This document shows, one piece after another, positions 24,769-36,501 of a stretch of 64,000 bases of DNA. Position 1 is the stretch's first letter, and each line of letters begins with the position of its first letter. Source of the DNA: Micractinium sp. NFX-FRZ (lineage: Eukaryota > Chlorophyta > Trebouxiophyceae > Chlorellales > Chlorellaceae). Position numbers and translations under genes: made by a program. Where the stretch lies: assembly GCA_029339195.1 (NCBI GenBank), contig JAPTJF010000055.1, positions 1 through 64,000 on the forward strand, given 5' to 3'. The notes beneath the pieces were generated by a model, which had not been told where the DNA came from, searched no databases, and was given only the letters and a program-made list of their open reading frames with translations.

Positions 24769-25312
24769 GCGAGCGGCGGTAGTGGTGTCCCACGGACGCC
24801 CGCTGCAATGCGGGTTGGCCCGCCCCGCTGTGCCACCCCTGTGCACAGACAAGAGATGCAGCGCTGGGCTTCACACGCCCGTCGCCTGCTCAGCCTCCAC
24901 TTCACATGCCCACTCTTCACACACCTCCTGGTACTGCCGTGTCTGTCCCACAGGTCCAACAAATGCTATGTGTGCCTGCGAGTTTTGCTGACCCCTCACA
25001 GACCCCTCTCCTGTGCTTTTCGCCCTGCCCGGAGTTTACTCGCCGCCCTCCCTTCTGCCTCGCTTTCCCCTCGCTCACTTTGCCCTGCCTTCTTTTGTTT
25101 CCTTCATGCTGCTTTCCCTCAACCTGACTCCCAATTAGTTACACACGCCCAAAACTTGCCTGCCATCTCTCTTTCACATGCCTGACAAAGCCTGACCTGC
25201 ACTGCTAACGCCTCACTTTTCTTCTACCTGACTACTCCTGCTCTAACATGTTTCAGGCACCCTTCCTGAGTAGCTGTGACGCTCGCTGTTCTGTGTGAAT
25301 GAGGATTGCCCG
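24769..25312. other. Convergent 3' spacer
   Basis: It lies between the glycosyltransferase (+) and the cyclophilin (-). It is C/T-rich on the plus strand from about 24990 to 25260. TTACA at 25139-25143 is TGTAA on the minus strand and may end the cyclophilin transcript. No gene is seen. Confidence 0.6.
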
Positions 25313-27427
25313 TCAGAGCTGGCCGCAGTCAATGCACACCACGCCCGTCCGGGGGGTACCGTCGCTGCTGGCAGCCAGCTCCTCTGCACAAGCCAGGGGC
25401 AGGCCGGGGGAAGGTCCGCCTCAGCATGTTTCATGCCGTCACTTGCAAGTTGAGCAGGGCAAGCATGTGAGAAACTCTGGATGCAGCCCTGATTGAGCAG
25501 CACCACCTCCAGACAAGCTTGGGGGCTGTGCTCTGGTGGCCCCCTCCTCTGCCACCTGCACCCCTTCGCCTTCCGTCGTCCCCTTGGCTCACCGATCTGC
25601 TGCAGCACCTCCAGCCCCTCCACCACGCGACCCACCACCACGTGCTTGCCATCGCATTGTGGGGCTGCCGCAAATGTGATGTAGAACTGGGAGGTGTTGG
25701 AGTGCTTGCCTGCAGGGGCAGGATCCTTTTGTGTGCATTGAGCGGGAGCGGCGGCTAGCACCGCAGAGGAGGTGGCTGGTGCAGACGGGCTGCTCATGCC
25801 CTGCATATTTTGATGACGCACAATGGAGCTGGGCATTGCTACACAGTTGCTGGGCAATGCAGGGCACTTGCACCCAAGCAGGGCAGGTTGGGCAGCGCCG
25901 ACAGGAGCGGGGCGAGACAGGCCAGGGCAGGGCGTGGCGAGCCAGGCACACCTGAGTTGGCAAATCCCACCACCCCCGCTGCATCGTGCTTCAGCTTGAG
26001 AGCCGCCGGCTCGTCCTTGAACTGCAGGGCCAGAGGAAGGGCAGGAGGCAGGGTGACATTGGTTTGGGCTCCGCAGCGTGGGTTGTGGGCGAGGGCTGCC
26101 GGTGTGCATGAGGGGCGAGCCAAGGGACCATGCTGCACTGCATGCTGCGCCCTGCCGGCTGGAGTGGTTTCAGTGAGGGTGCAGCAGGGCAAACCCGTAC
26201 TGCTGGTATGGCCTGCCTGCCCTTGCCGGCACTTGCCTTGCCACCATAGATCGAGTCACCGCCGCTGCCGTCGCCCTGCAGGCAGAGTGTGCAGATGAGG
26301 CGGGGCAGCGTGGGCAAGCACCCACAGCGCAGGCATGCCAGGTCACGGGCAACGAGTGCTGTGTTGCCAGGCCAAAATGCATCCTTTGGAAGCACTCCAG
26401 CCTGCCACCAACACCAGCAGCCTCCTAGACAGGCCGCCGCACCTTGACTACATCGCCGCCTTGCACAACAAAGCCTGCAAAAGGGGGCATGCAACAAGCT
26501 GGGATTACGCTGATGGCCATGTGCAGCTGGTCCTGCATCAACCCAACTAATATCGCCATCAGAACAGTACAGCAACGGGCTGTGCCTGCGCACGTCTGCT
26601 CGTCACACTGGCTGCAAGGCGCCACCCCACAACCGCCCCTCCCCCCCCCCACCCGCACGCCCGCCCTGCCTCCAATGCACCCACCCTTCTGCACGCGGTG
26701 CAGCGGCACGCCCTTGTAGTGCAGAGCCTTGCCGCTCGCCTTGCCCGTCCCCTTCTCCCCCGTGCACAGGCAGCGGAAGCATTCCACCGCTTTGGGCGCC
26801 TCCTTCACAGAGCTCAGCTCAATGACCAGCCGCCCGCCCGCCAGCCTGGGCGCCTGGATGAGAGCGGGGCCCTGGGAGGACCAGGAGGGGTCGCTGGAGT
26901 AGGCCTGCAGTGGAGTGAATGGGACAGTGAACGGGGCCGGAAGGCAAGGATGGAGGCCATGGGCGGGAGGGAGGCGACGGCACGGCTGCCCATTGGACGC
27001 TGCGATCCCTGCGCCATCTGCATACAGCAAGGCGGAGTTGCTCACTGGACCCTTCACCTCACCTCCTGGAACACTTCCTGGGCGTCAGCATCCAGTTCTT
27101 CCAAGCCGCTCCAGCCGTACTGCAGCAGGGGGCACGAGGGGAGCGGAGGGCTGTGGCGCGGCCAGGCTACAGGGCAGGGCAGGGCGGCGGCAGCGACGGT
27201 GGCGGCAGAAACAAGCGGTGCTGCTCTCGCATGCGCCCCATCGCGCTGGCCAGGAGGCTTGATTGGTTACTTGAAGTGAAATTTACATACAGCAGGAGCT
27301 CAGAAAGCCCGACCTGCGCTGCTACTTGCTGGTGGAACTTCTGCGCACGCTCGTGCGCTTTCACATCCTCTGCATGTTTCTGTAAATCGCCGATGGCAAT
27401 GTCCAGGAAGCAACGAGGAGCGGCCAT
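25313..27427 (-). CDS. Cyclophilin-type peptidyl-prolyl isomerase, divergent
   Basis: Eight exons: 27427-27314, 27119-27063, 26904-26685, 26474-26443, 26275-26237, 26021-25952, 25709-25593 and 25383-25313, giving 239 aa. Three exons are under 60 bases (32, 39 and 57). Cyclophilin hallmarks run in order: [27 protein letters not shown] with the catalytic Arg and the Phe/Gln positions, [17 protein letters not shown] and [11 protein letters not shown]. The normal first strand (CFLDIAIGD) is separated from GRLVIELSS by roughly 70 extra, mostly helical residues, and a Cys occupies the place of the drug-binding Trp region. The enzyme would catalyse proline isomerisation during folding or in a complex; no signal peptide is obvious. 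Intron 5 uses a GC donor (aag|gcaagt). A TGTAA (TTACA at 25139-25143) lies about 170 bases past the stop. Confidence 0.9.
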
Positions 27428-27628
27428 GTGCGTTCGCCAACAAGCAGTGCAAGCCAACCAAGGGGCGGGCTTGTTACAACTGTGCGAGAGAGTCAAGTAC
27501 AAGAGAGCTTACAGAGAGTCAAGTACTGTCAGAATGTCAAGGGCAGAGAACACCGGTATCTGAAACATCAGCTGTGCTGGCGCCGCCGCCCGCCCCGCTG
27601 CCTGCCGCACTTCGAGCACACCTGACCA
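27428..27628. promoter_or_regulatory. Short spacer between cyclophilin and coiled-coil gene
   Basis: The 201 bases hold the cyclophilin promoter and the 3' end of the next minus-strand gene. TTACA at 27474-27478 (TGTAA on the minus strand) is about 150 bases after the coiled-coil gene's stop. Confidence 0.6.
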
Positions 27629-30606
27629 TCAGCCCATCTGGCGCTGCAGCTGCTGTATCAGCGCCATTGCATTGGCCCGCTCCAGCTCGAAGAACTGCAG
27701 CAGGCGGCGGCGGTCCCCTGGCTCGCACACCTTAGCCAGCAGCGCCTCCCGCTCCGCCTCCCGCCCCATCTCCGCCTCCAGCAGCTGCTGCAGCTTGCCC
27801 CGTGCAGCACCCGCCGCCTGGCGCCGCCACCCTGGCTGGGGCTGCTGCGGAGGGTGCTGGGAGGGCTGCTGCATGGGAAGCGGCCGCCGGGCGGCCTGCT
27901 GCTGCTGCTGTGCCTGCGCCTGCAGGTGAGGAGGCCAATCCAAGGGGAGGTTCACGCGGGCAGGTAGCGACAGCTGCCGGTGCCACTAACGGCTGGCTGC
28001 ATGCAACCCTGGAGGCATGCAGTCCCCATGGAGGATGCAGTCAAGCAATGCCAGCCAGCCAGGGCAGCCAAAGAAGGCTGCATACCTGGGAGTCGTTGTC
28101 AGGGCTGAGTGCTTCGGGTGAGTGGTCCCCTGGCTCAGGACTGCTGCCGTCGCTGCCACCTCGGGCTGCTGCCGCCTGATCGGCAAGGCTGCCGCTGTCA
28201 GCGGGGCAGCTCATGTGCAGATCCACACACACATCTGCACCCTCATCTTCTGCCTCCGAGTATGCCTCTGCGTCAGCATACACTGCCTGGATGCGGGGCG
28301 AGTGGGGGCTGCCCGCAGGCTGCTCATAGTCTGCCCCACTGCTGGCCGGCCGCCCATGCAGGGGCAGCCGTGGCTGCGCGGCGGATGCCAGCGGCGCCGG
28401 CTGCGCTGCCGGTGCACGCAGCTCTCGAGACGCAGGCCTGGCGGCGGCAGCACTGGCCTGCCGGCTGCTACCGCGGCTGCTGCTGATGCTGCCGCGTGCA
28501 GAGCGCATGGGCTGCTGCATCACATCTGCCAGCTGGCGCTGCAGCTCCTGCAGGTCGTGCACAGCAGCTCCCCCACGCTCCTCCATCAGCCGCAGCGCCT
28601 CCCTGCAGAGAAGCACCGAGGCATGGTGGTGTGGGGGGGCAGGACAATAGCGGTATGAGTCAGAACGTTGGAAGTTGGCAGGTGCGCACCTTGAACATGC
28701 CGGCGGGCAGGGTGGGCACCCAGGGCAGGTAGGCAGGCAGGCAAACAGCACGCTACGTTGCCAGGATGCCAGACGCACACAGGGCAATCAGCACACAGGC
28801 CTCAACTCCAGCAGCTCTTGCGCAACGCCTCTCCTGCATGACATCCCCTCCTGTCCAGCACCGCAGGCCAGAGGCCCTCCACTCCACTCCCAAGTCCCCT
28901 ACCCACCTGAGCCCATCCTCCTGCAGCCGGATCTCCCGCCGGACCTCCTCCAGCGCACGCAGCATCCCTGCCTTCTCCTGCTCCATCGCCGCCACCCGCT
29001 GCTGCTTGGCCGCCAGCTTGCTGGTCAGCTGCTGCCGCCGCTGCTCCTCTTGCTGCGCCGCCAGTTCCTGGCGGTGCCTGCTCAAGCGGTGGGGTGCAGG
29101 GCAGGGCACAGCGTGAACGGTGAGGGCATGGCGGCAGCAGCAGATGCACAGCGTGGTTATGGCAAAGTGCATGCACTGTGCGTGCGCAGACAGCCTCCTC
29201 GAGCACCACATACGTCAAAGAAGAGGGATGGTTGGTCAGCTTCTTGAATACCCTTGCAGCCTCACTTCCATCCATGCCTCCTTGCATCCTGCCGCCCCTC
29301 CCACCTCCCCCTCTCGCTGTTCACAATCACCCACCTGGCATATGCCGCCCGCATGTGGCGCTGCCGCTGGTGCAGCGCCCGCAGCTCTCCCAGCTCTCGG
29401 CAGCGCGCCTCCAGCTGGCTCTCCTTGGCCTGCTGCCGCCGCGCCAGCCAGTCGGCACGCTCAGCCATCTCCGCCTCGGCGCGCGCCAGCGCCTGGCGGC
29501 GGGCCGCCTCCCGACGCTCCTCCTCCGCCCGCCGAGCCTCCTGCGGAGAAGGTAAGATAAGGAGGTGGTGGGTGGGTGGGGCGGCACGGCAACACTGGGC
29601 ACACGCCGCGGCACATGCACAGCAGCTTGCAACCTCCATGCTGGCACAGCTTCAAACAGCCAAACACCCCAGCCAAGGTACGCAACGTGGGTGCTCCCCC
29701 GCACCTCCACCGCCCGCTTCTCATCTGCCGCCTTCTGCACCGCCTCCTGGTGCCGCTGCATCTTCTGCAGCATGAACGCCTCCTGCACGCAACCGGTTGC
29801 CGAGGGGGCGAAACTTAGCAGCGGCGGCAGCTGCACCGTGCGTGGTATGCCGGCCAAGCAGGCTCCGCTGTGACCCGCGTGCCTTTACCGCTCCTAGCAC
29901 AAACAGCGTCTGGTCGGACAGTTGCCCAAGCCTCCGTGCCTTCCCACCTTCTCTGCCTCCTCCAAGTTCGCCCGCTGCCGCACCGCCTCCACCTTGCGTG
30001 CTGCACCCACGGCGTGCTTGACGCGCGCCAACGCCGCCACCTCGTGCCGCTCAGCTGCCACCGCCGCCGCACGCGCGCTGCCATGCGCAAGCTTTGCAGC
30101 GGCCACTCGCCGCAGCTCTTCCTCCCGCTGCTGCGCTAGAACCAACTTCTTCCTGCGTCGCTCCTGCGACGAGGGCAGTAGGGCAGAAATCTAAAAGGCG
30201 TCCGGGGCCTGGCGGCACCTGAACAAGCGACGCACGGCAGCAGGCAGGCAGGCCCCTGCCAGTTCCCGCTGCCCCCCGCCCCTGCCCCCACCTCTGCCAT
30301 CTCTGCGCGCCGCTGGTTGGCGTCGATGGTCTGCTGCTGCAGGAGCTGGCGGTCTTCTTGGCGCGCCTTCTCGCGGCGCTCCCGCTCCGCCGCCTCACGC
30401 TGCGCCTGGGCGTGGTCCGCCGCCCGCGCAGTCATTTGCTGCAGGCGGCGCAGCTGCTTGGCCCTCTGCGCTGATAGCGAAGAAGCCAGCTTCTCCATGG
30501 TGCCAGCGCTGCGAGGGCGCAGCTGGAGGGGCAGCGGCAGCACCTCCGCCAGCGCCGCCCCGCCAACTGCCGCCGCCTGGGCGCCCTCCTGCCCGGCCGG
30601 GTCCAT
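27629..30606 (-). CDS. Long coiled-coil protein, possibly cytoskeletal
   Basis: Seven exons: 30606-30292, 30163-29948, 29782-29705, 29540-29335, 29077-28907, 28602-28086 and 27919-27629, giving 597 aa in consistent phase. From about residue 35 to 350 it is an almost unbroken Arg/Glu/Gln/Ala coiled coil, with repeated phrases such as RREAARRQALARAEAEM and LAAKQQRVAAMEQEK. A low-complexity, acidic Ser/Pro region follows, then a Gln-rich stretch and a final helix. There is no motor, kinase or membrane motif. Such proteins are common in cilia, centrioles and cell cortex, but nothing in the sequence fixes the site. It shares a 277-base head-to-head spacer with FAS2. The name is by structure only. 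Confidence 0.82.
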
Positions 30607-30883
30607 GCGTGGCTTGCCTACAACGTGCCGGGGAGTCTGCGAGGGCTCCGTGGAGGAAATGCGTGCCCTCGTTTCCGGAGGACAGCTGAACTGCGCCAGC
30701 TGCTGCGCCAGCAGAGCACAGCACGCCTGCGATTCCTCGTTCTCTCGCCTGCGGTCTCACAGCTGCTAGGCACTGATGGCACCATTGTAGCCATCTGCAC
30801 GACCACCTGGCCGCCCTGTGATCGAGCAAACTTGAACTTTTGAGGGGAGCCCTTTGCTGCAGCCTCCCTGGTAGCCTGCCAGG
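30607..30883. promoter_or_regulatory. Bidirectional promoter of coiled-coil gene and FAS2
   Basis: The spacer of 277 bases separates two start codons facing away from each other. No TATA box is obvious. Shared regulation is an inference from spacing. Confidence 0.55.
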
Positions 30884-33800
30884 ATGGTGCGCGCCAAGAC
30901 CCTGCAAGTGGTCTGGCACAGCAAGGAGCCCGTGTACAGCGGTGAGCGCGGGGGGTGCCTGGCAGGGCTCAGGGCCTGCAAAGGCTCCTGGAACACTTGG
31001 CGGGCCTCTGGGCGGCTCTGCAGATTCGTGATCGCCGTGTGGAGGTTACCGACTGCGGTTGGGGCGCACAGCGGGACTGCCGCCTGGGGGCGCCCGCCCG
31101 CCTGACGCCTGCCCGCCGCCGCCCACGCTCCCCTCGCACCCACCCCGCCTGCTGCCCCTGCCCTGCTTGACCTGCAGTGGACTTCCACCCAAACGGCCAG
31201 CTCGTCACCGGAGGTGCTGACAAGGAGGTCAAGGTCTGGGAGGTGAGCAACCGAGGGGCAGGGGAGTGGTGCAGGAGGCCAGCAGACATGCACCAGCTTT
31301 CTCCAACTTCGCCAACCACCCGTGGGCCGCCAACCGCTGCGCGACCTGACTGCCGCTTGCTGCCAACTGGCCTGCCCCATTGCTGCACCGCTTGGTTCCC
31401 CGCAATCAGTCACCAAACCAGGCTCCTTCTGTGCTGCTTTGATTGCGCTGCGTGAACATCCCCACAGGTGGGGCGGGGCGAGGATGGCTATGCCACGGTG
31501 AAGCACGTCTCCAGCCTGGCCGCCCACCTCAACACCGTCAACTGCGTCCGCTTCTCACCCACCGGTGCGCCGTGCCGCCGGCAGGAGGTTGCAGCGGCGG
31601 AGGCAGGGTGTGCAGCGTTAGGGAGTTGGCGCTGGCAGGCAGGCGGGGACGGCTGCATATGCATAGAGCAGAGGAAGCAATGCATGGAAGGGGCGCCGCT
31701 GCTCCCTTTGTTGCTGCACCTCTGCTGTGCCGCCCAGCTCTATTCCCCTGCACCCCACCCCGCCGTGGCTCCGTGCCTGGCTACCCGAGTTTGCTGCTGT
31801 TGACATCACAGCCATGTGACCCCCGTGTGAACCTCACTGCGTGACCCCACCAGTCTGTGACCATTCCCACCCTCCCCGCCGCCCCGCAGGCAAGCAGCTG
31901 GCCAGCAGCGGCGACGGCGGCGAGGTGCTGCTGTGGGAGCCAGTGGACCCTGCCGCCGCTGCCGCCCGCCGCGGCAACCTGTGCGAGGACGAGGGCGACG
32001 CCAGCTGGCGGCGCTGCGCTGCGTTCAAGGGGCACGCTGCGGGGAGCGATGTCATGGACCTCTGCTGGGCCCCCGACGGCAGTGCCCTGGTCACGGGGGC
32101 AATTGACAGCGAAGTGTTCCTCTGGGGCACAGAGGGCAAGCGGCGGGGGGAGCACGCGGGGCGGTTCAAGAACCACAAGCACTTTGTGCAAGGCGTGGCC
32201 TGGGACCCGGCGCAGCAGTTTGTGGTCACGCAGAGCGCGGACCGCACCTGCCGGTGAGAGGAGGGCGGCGCTTGGTGGGGCGGCGCCGGACGGCGGGTGG
32301 GGGCAGGGCGCAGGGCGGCGGCGGCACAGAGCAAGCCTGCCTGTGCCTGCCGGCCGCCGGCAGGCTACAGGCAGATGCACAGTGATGATGGGGCGCCTGC
32401 ACGCCCGGCTGTCCTACTGCGCCTCGCCACCCGCTGCCTGGTTGCTGCCAGTACTGCTGCCCTCCCGCTTGGCCTGCTATATCCAGGCCCCAGCCTCCCT
32501 GTTGCCGTTGCTTCTGCTCACAACCCGCTGCCGCCGCACCCTCCCCTCCCAGGGTGTACGCGCTCAAGCCGCCTGCTGCGGGGCGCAAGAACAAGGTCAG
32601 CCAATACCTGCTGCCCGCAGGCGAGACAGCTCGCGACATGTACTGCGCACACACGCTCAGCAAGCGAGCCGTGGCGGCAGAGAGCGGCGCAGGCGGCGCC
32701 AAGGCAACCACGCACCCGCTGTTTGCGGATGAGAGGGTGAACACCTTCTTCCGCCGCCCGTCCTGGTCGCCTGACGGTAAGGCTGGTAGGGCAGGGCAGG
32801 GGAGACAGGCAGCTGCGCTGGGGGGCGGCGGGTTTGGAAGGCAATGGGCTGTGCGTTGCGAGCAGCAGAGCTGCTAAGAACTAGCAAGTGCTGCTGTCAA
32901 ATGCCTGGGTGCCGGCATTGCCTGTTGTCCTGCACCAGGCACCTTGCTTCCCAGCAGGCCTGCAGAGGACCGCCTGCGGCCAAGCGGGTGCAGCTGCCAA
33001 GCCGATCGGATGCACCTGTGTCGCAGCTCTTCTGCTGCCCTACCGCCTCACACCCTCTGGCCCTCTCCTGCCCACCCGCCCCACCCCGCCCTCCTGCCGC
33101 CCTCCTTCCTGCCAGGGTTGCTGCTGGTGCTGCCGGCGGGGGTGTACAAGGCGACGGCGGAGGGGCGGGAGCTGAACACTGCCTACGTGTATGCGCGCGG
33201 CAAGTGGAGCAGCCCCGTGATGCACCTGCCCGGGCACACCAAGGTAAGAGGAGGAGGGCGGTGGGGTGCCCACTGCGCAGGCAGATAGCTGTGGCTGGGC
33301 AACTGGCTGGCTGGCTGGGCTGCTTATTCGCACCTTATTCGCACCGTGGCTGGTGGCTGCTCATCCAGCCTGGGGGCTGCCATGGGAAGGCAGCGGTTGT
33401 CTGCCTCGGGAACGCATCCGCACGTGCCTGTTTCCGCCCCACCGGTTTGGCCTCCTCCTCCTGAGCCATCCGTGCATGCTCCGCCTCTCCCGTGGTGCAG
33501 CCCATCGTGGTGGTGCGCTTCTGCCCCGTGCTCTTTGAGCGGGACGACGGCAACCCCGCCCCGCCCGCCGCCCAGCAGCAGCAGCAGCAGCAGCAGGGGG
33601 AGGAGGAGGAGGCAGGGGCTGCAGCCAGCGAGGCCCCTGCCCCTCACCCCTTTGACCTGCCATACAAGATGGTGTTTGCGGTGAGTGAGTGGGGCGCTGG
33701 CGTTTCTCTGGCCTCTGGCGGCTGGCTGGCTGGGCTCGCTTCACGTCCAGGGGGCCTGTCTGCAGCTGCTGGTGTGAGGCGGCATCCTTCCAGGCCACAC

Positions 33801-36257
33801 CCTCGCAAGTCACAGCACCTGCCCATGACAAATGGGTGCCACCCTTTTGACAGCGCAAGACGCCCCCGGCGGTGCTGGGCCACCTTCTCCATGCCCACCC
33901 ACCAGTACCTGCTTCCCTCCCTCCACCCCTTCCACCCCTCCCCCAGGTGGCCACCCTGGACAGCGTGATCCTGTAACACGCCCAGTCCCCCGTGCTCCAT
34001 GCCTCATCATAAGAGATATCTTCCTCCCTGCCTCCTTACCCCCTGTCAGGTGGCCACCCTGGACAGCGTCATCCTGTACGACACCCAGTCCCCGCTGCCC
34101 CTGGCGGTGCTGGGCCACCTGCACTACGACTCCATCACAGACCTGGCCTGGTCCAGCGACGCACAGTTCCTGGCCATCTCCTCGCGGGACTGCTACTGCA
34201 GGTGGGGGTGTTGCTAGGTGTGTAAAGGGGGTGTGGTACTGCAGGTGGGGGTGTTGTGTGTGTATGGAGGGTGTGGTACTTGGAGGGGCGGGGGATGCAC
34301 CAGGGGCAGTCCCCTGCCATCTCCATGCAAAGCTGCTGCTGCAGATGGGTGCAGTGTTGGTGTAGTTCCCTGCAAGGGGGGTGGTGGGCTGCAGGGAGAA
34401 AGGCAGAAGGATCAAGCGCTGCCCAGCAAGTGCTGAGCGGTGCGGCGTGCGGAGCAGGGTTGAGCGAGAGCAGGAAAGAGCAGCAAAGCATGTTGTGTGT
34501 GACATGTTGTGTGTGACAGTGGTCGGCCTGCCTGCCTACCTGTCTGCACACATAAGCACCCTGCCTGGCGTGCTCACTCACCTGATTGCTGGCGTGCCTG
34601 CCCATTTGGTTGCCTCCTTTCTGCCCCTCTGCAGCATTGCGACTTTTGACGCTGGAGAGCTGGGCACCCCGCTGCCTGCCGACAAGCTGCCCGCACACAT
34701 CGCCAAGCGTGTGGCAGCAGCACAGCGGCGGGCAGAGCCGCTCAAGCCTGCCGCCGCCGCCGCCGCCACGCCCGCAGCCGCGCGTGCAGCGGCGCAGCAG
34801 GCGGCAGGCGGCGTGGCTGCTGCCAAGCCGACGGCCACGGCCACGCCATCTGCGCTGGGCACCGGTGCCAAGCCTGCTGGCACCGAGGCGGGCGTAGCGG
34901 GTGCTGGCGAGGGCCAGCCAGCGGCAGCAGCAGTAGTGGTCCCGGCGCCGCCGGTGTCTGGCAAGAAGCGCATCCAGCCAGAGCCCATCAGCGCGCCGGC
35001 AGCCGGCGGCAGCGGCGCGGCAGCGTTTGCCGCCGCCGCCTCCCGGTCCGCGGCTGCCGCGCTGGCGCCGGCTGCTGCCGGTGCGGAGGGCGCTGCCCCT
35101 GCTGCGCCTGCTGCGCCTGCTCACGAGGGCCAGCCCCCGGCGGCCAAGAAGCCTAAGCGAATTGTGCCAGAGGCGGTGGGGCCTGCCCCTGCTGTCGTGG
35201 GAGACTCGCAGCAGGTGAGGGGGAGGGGATGGTGAGGGAAGGTGCGGAGTGGGGCGATGGAGGGAGGGCAGAGCATGGCATGGATGGCCGAATGGGGAGG
35301 AGTGCAGGCAAGCATGGGCAGCTGCACAGTTCAGGTGAGTTTGTGCCTGCCCTGCAGTGCCTGGCTGCATGGAGTGCACGCTTGGTCACGCCAGGAGCCT
35401 GCAGCCCCGTAGCCGCAAAGTCTTCTGGCCTGTCTCGCCTTGCCACTATCTTTATCGCGTGCAGGGCGGCGCCGAGCCAAGCCGCTACTCTGAGCCGCCG
35501 CCGCCAGCTGGTGCCAAGCAGCCGCGCCGCATCACGCCAGAGGCAGTGGGCTGCACCACTGGTGCAGCAGCTGCAGCTGCAGGCGCCGGTGCAGGCGCGA
35601 GCTCCGCGCCATCTGGCGGGGGCAGCGCCACGGGAGCCCCTGTCATCAAGCCGCCCCGCCGAATTGTGGCAGAGCCTGTGGGGCCGCTGCCGGCGCCGCT
35701 GTCTGCGGCCAAGAGCAGCCTGCCTGCAGAGTCCACGGCCAGCGGAAAGAAGCGCATCACGCCCACGCCGCTGCACACCGCTGCCGAGGCGGTCAGCCAG
35801 CAATTTGGGGGCGGCGCGCAGCAGCAGGTACGTGCGTGGGAGGTCGGCAAGAGCGGTTGTGGCAGCTGTTGGGGTTTGGGCCAGTGGGTGGGAACAAGGG
35901 CAGGGAGGCAAGGCAACTGCCTGTCAGGTGCTGCAGGCACGCGCTTGGTGGGGCACGCAGGGAACCGTGCCATGCCTGGCCTCTGCAGAGTCCCTGTTGA
36001 GATGTGTTCTGACCACATGCCTCTGCCTAAGCCACACCTCTCTTCACGTGCCCATGCAGTCCGCTCAGCCGGCGCCATCTGAGCTGAGCCGTGACGGCGC
36101 GCCAGCCTCCGCCCGCCGCATCACCCCCGTGCCAGTGGGGCGGGCGCAGGCGCTGCCGCAGGGCGAGGAGCGCACCGCGACGGCGGCGCCCCGGGGCGGC
36201 ATCGCGGCGCTGGCGGCGGCCATGGGGGCGCAGGCGGCGCAGGCACGGCCGGAGTGA
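30884..36257 (+). CDS. FAS2: Chromatin assembly factor 1 subunit p60 (FAS2-like), WD40
   Basis: Eleven exons: 30884-30941, 31178-31242, 31468-31564, 31890-32253, 32553-32776, 33116-33243, 33501-33680, 34050-34201, 34635-35214, 35465-35827 and 36060-36257, giving 802 aa. The first 420 residues form a WD40 propeller of CAF-1 p60/Cac2 type: VDFHPNGQLVTGGADKEVKV, VRFSPTGKQLASSGDGGEV, FVQGVAWDPAQQFVVTQSAD, and FFRRPSWSPDG. CAF-1 deposits new H3-H4 behind replication forks in the nucleus. The 380-residue tail is Ala/Pro-rich and disordered, but holds six copies of a basic motif: KKRIQPEP (533), PKRIVPEA (596), PRRITPEA (636), PRRIVAEP (680), KKRITPTP (711) and ARRITPVP (755). This resembles the B-domain that binds Asf1. 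Exon 7 codes a poly-Gln insert. Introns 7 and 8 hold decayed copies of exon 8. TGTAA lies at 36329-36333. Confidence 0.93.
33947..33995 (+). pseudogene. Ghost copy of FAS2 exon 8
   Basis: It sits inside intron 7, 103 bases before the real exon 8, and begins right after its own acceptor (ccccag). It repeats the exon start nearly perfectly for about 27 bases, then reads a TAA stop at 33974-33976 where the gene has Tyr. A second fragment at 33861-33885 matches exon 8 at 34101-34120. Confidence 0.85.
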
Positions 36258-36501
36258 GACTGCTGTGCAGTGCTGGGCAGCAGCGTGCACCAACAACAGC
36301 ATCAGTAGCAGCAGGATGCATCAACAACTGTAAGAATCTTGATTTTAATTGGTGCCTGATAATAGGCACGGGACACAAGAACAGCTGGCGACAGCGAGGC
36401 TGGTGGGAGTGCAGAACTGCTTCTGCAGGCAACCCAGCAGTTCTGTGCTTGCTGTGTTAGCGCTCATTGTGCTGGATCGTTCTCTTAACAAGACAAAGAC
36501 G
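36258..36501. promoter_or_regulatory. Tandem spacer between FAS2 and the PGM2-type gene
   Basis: It holds TGTAA at 36329-36333, the likely FAS2 poly(A) signal, followed by the promoter of the phosphomutase gene. Confidence 0.6.
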
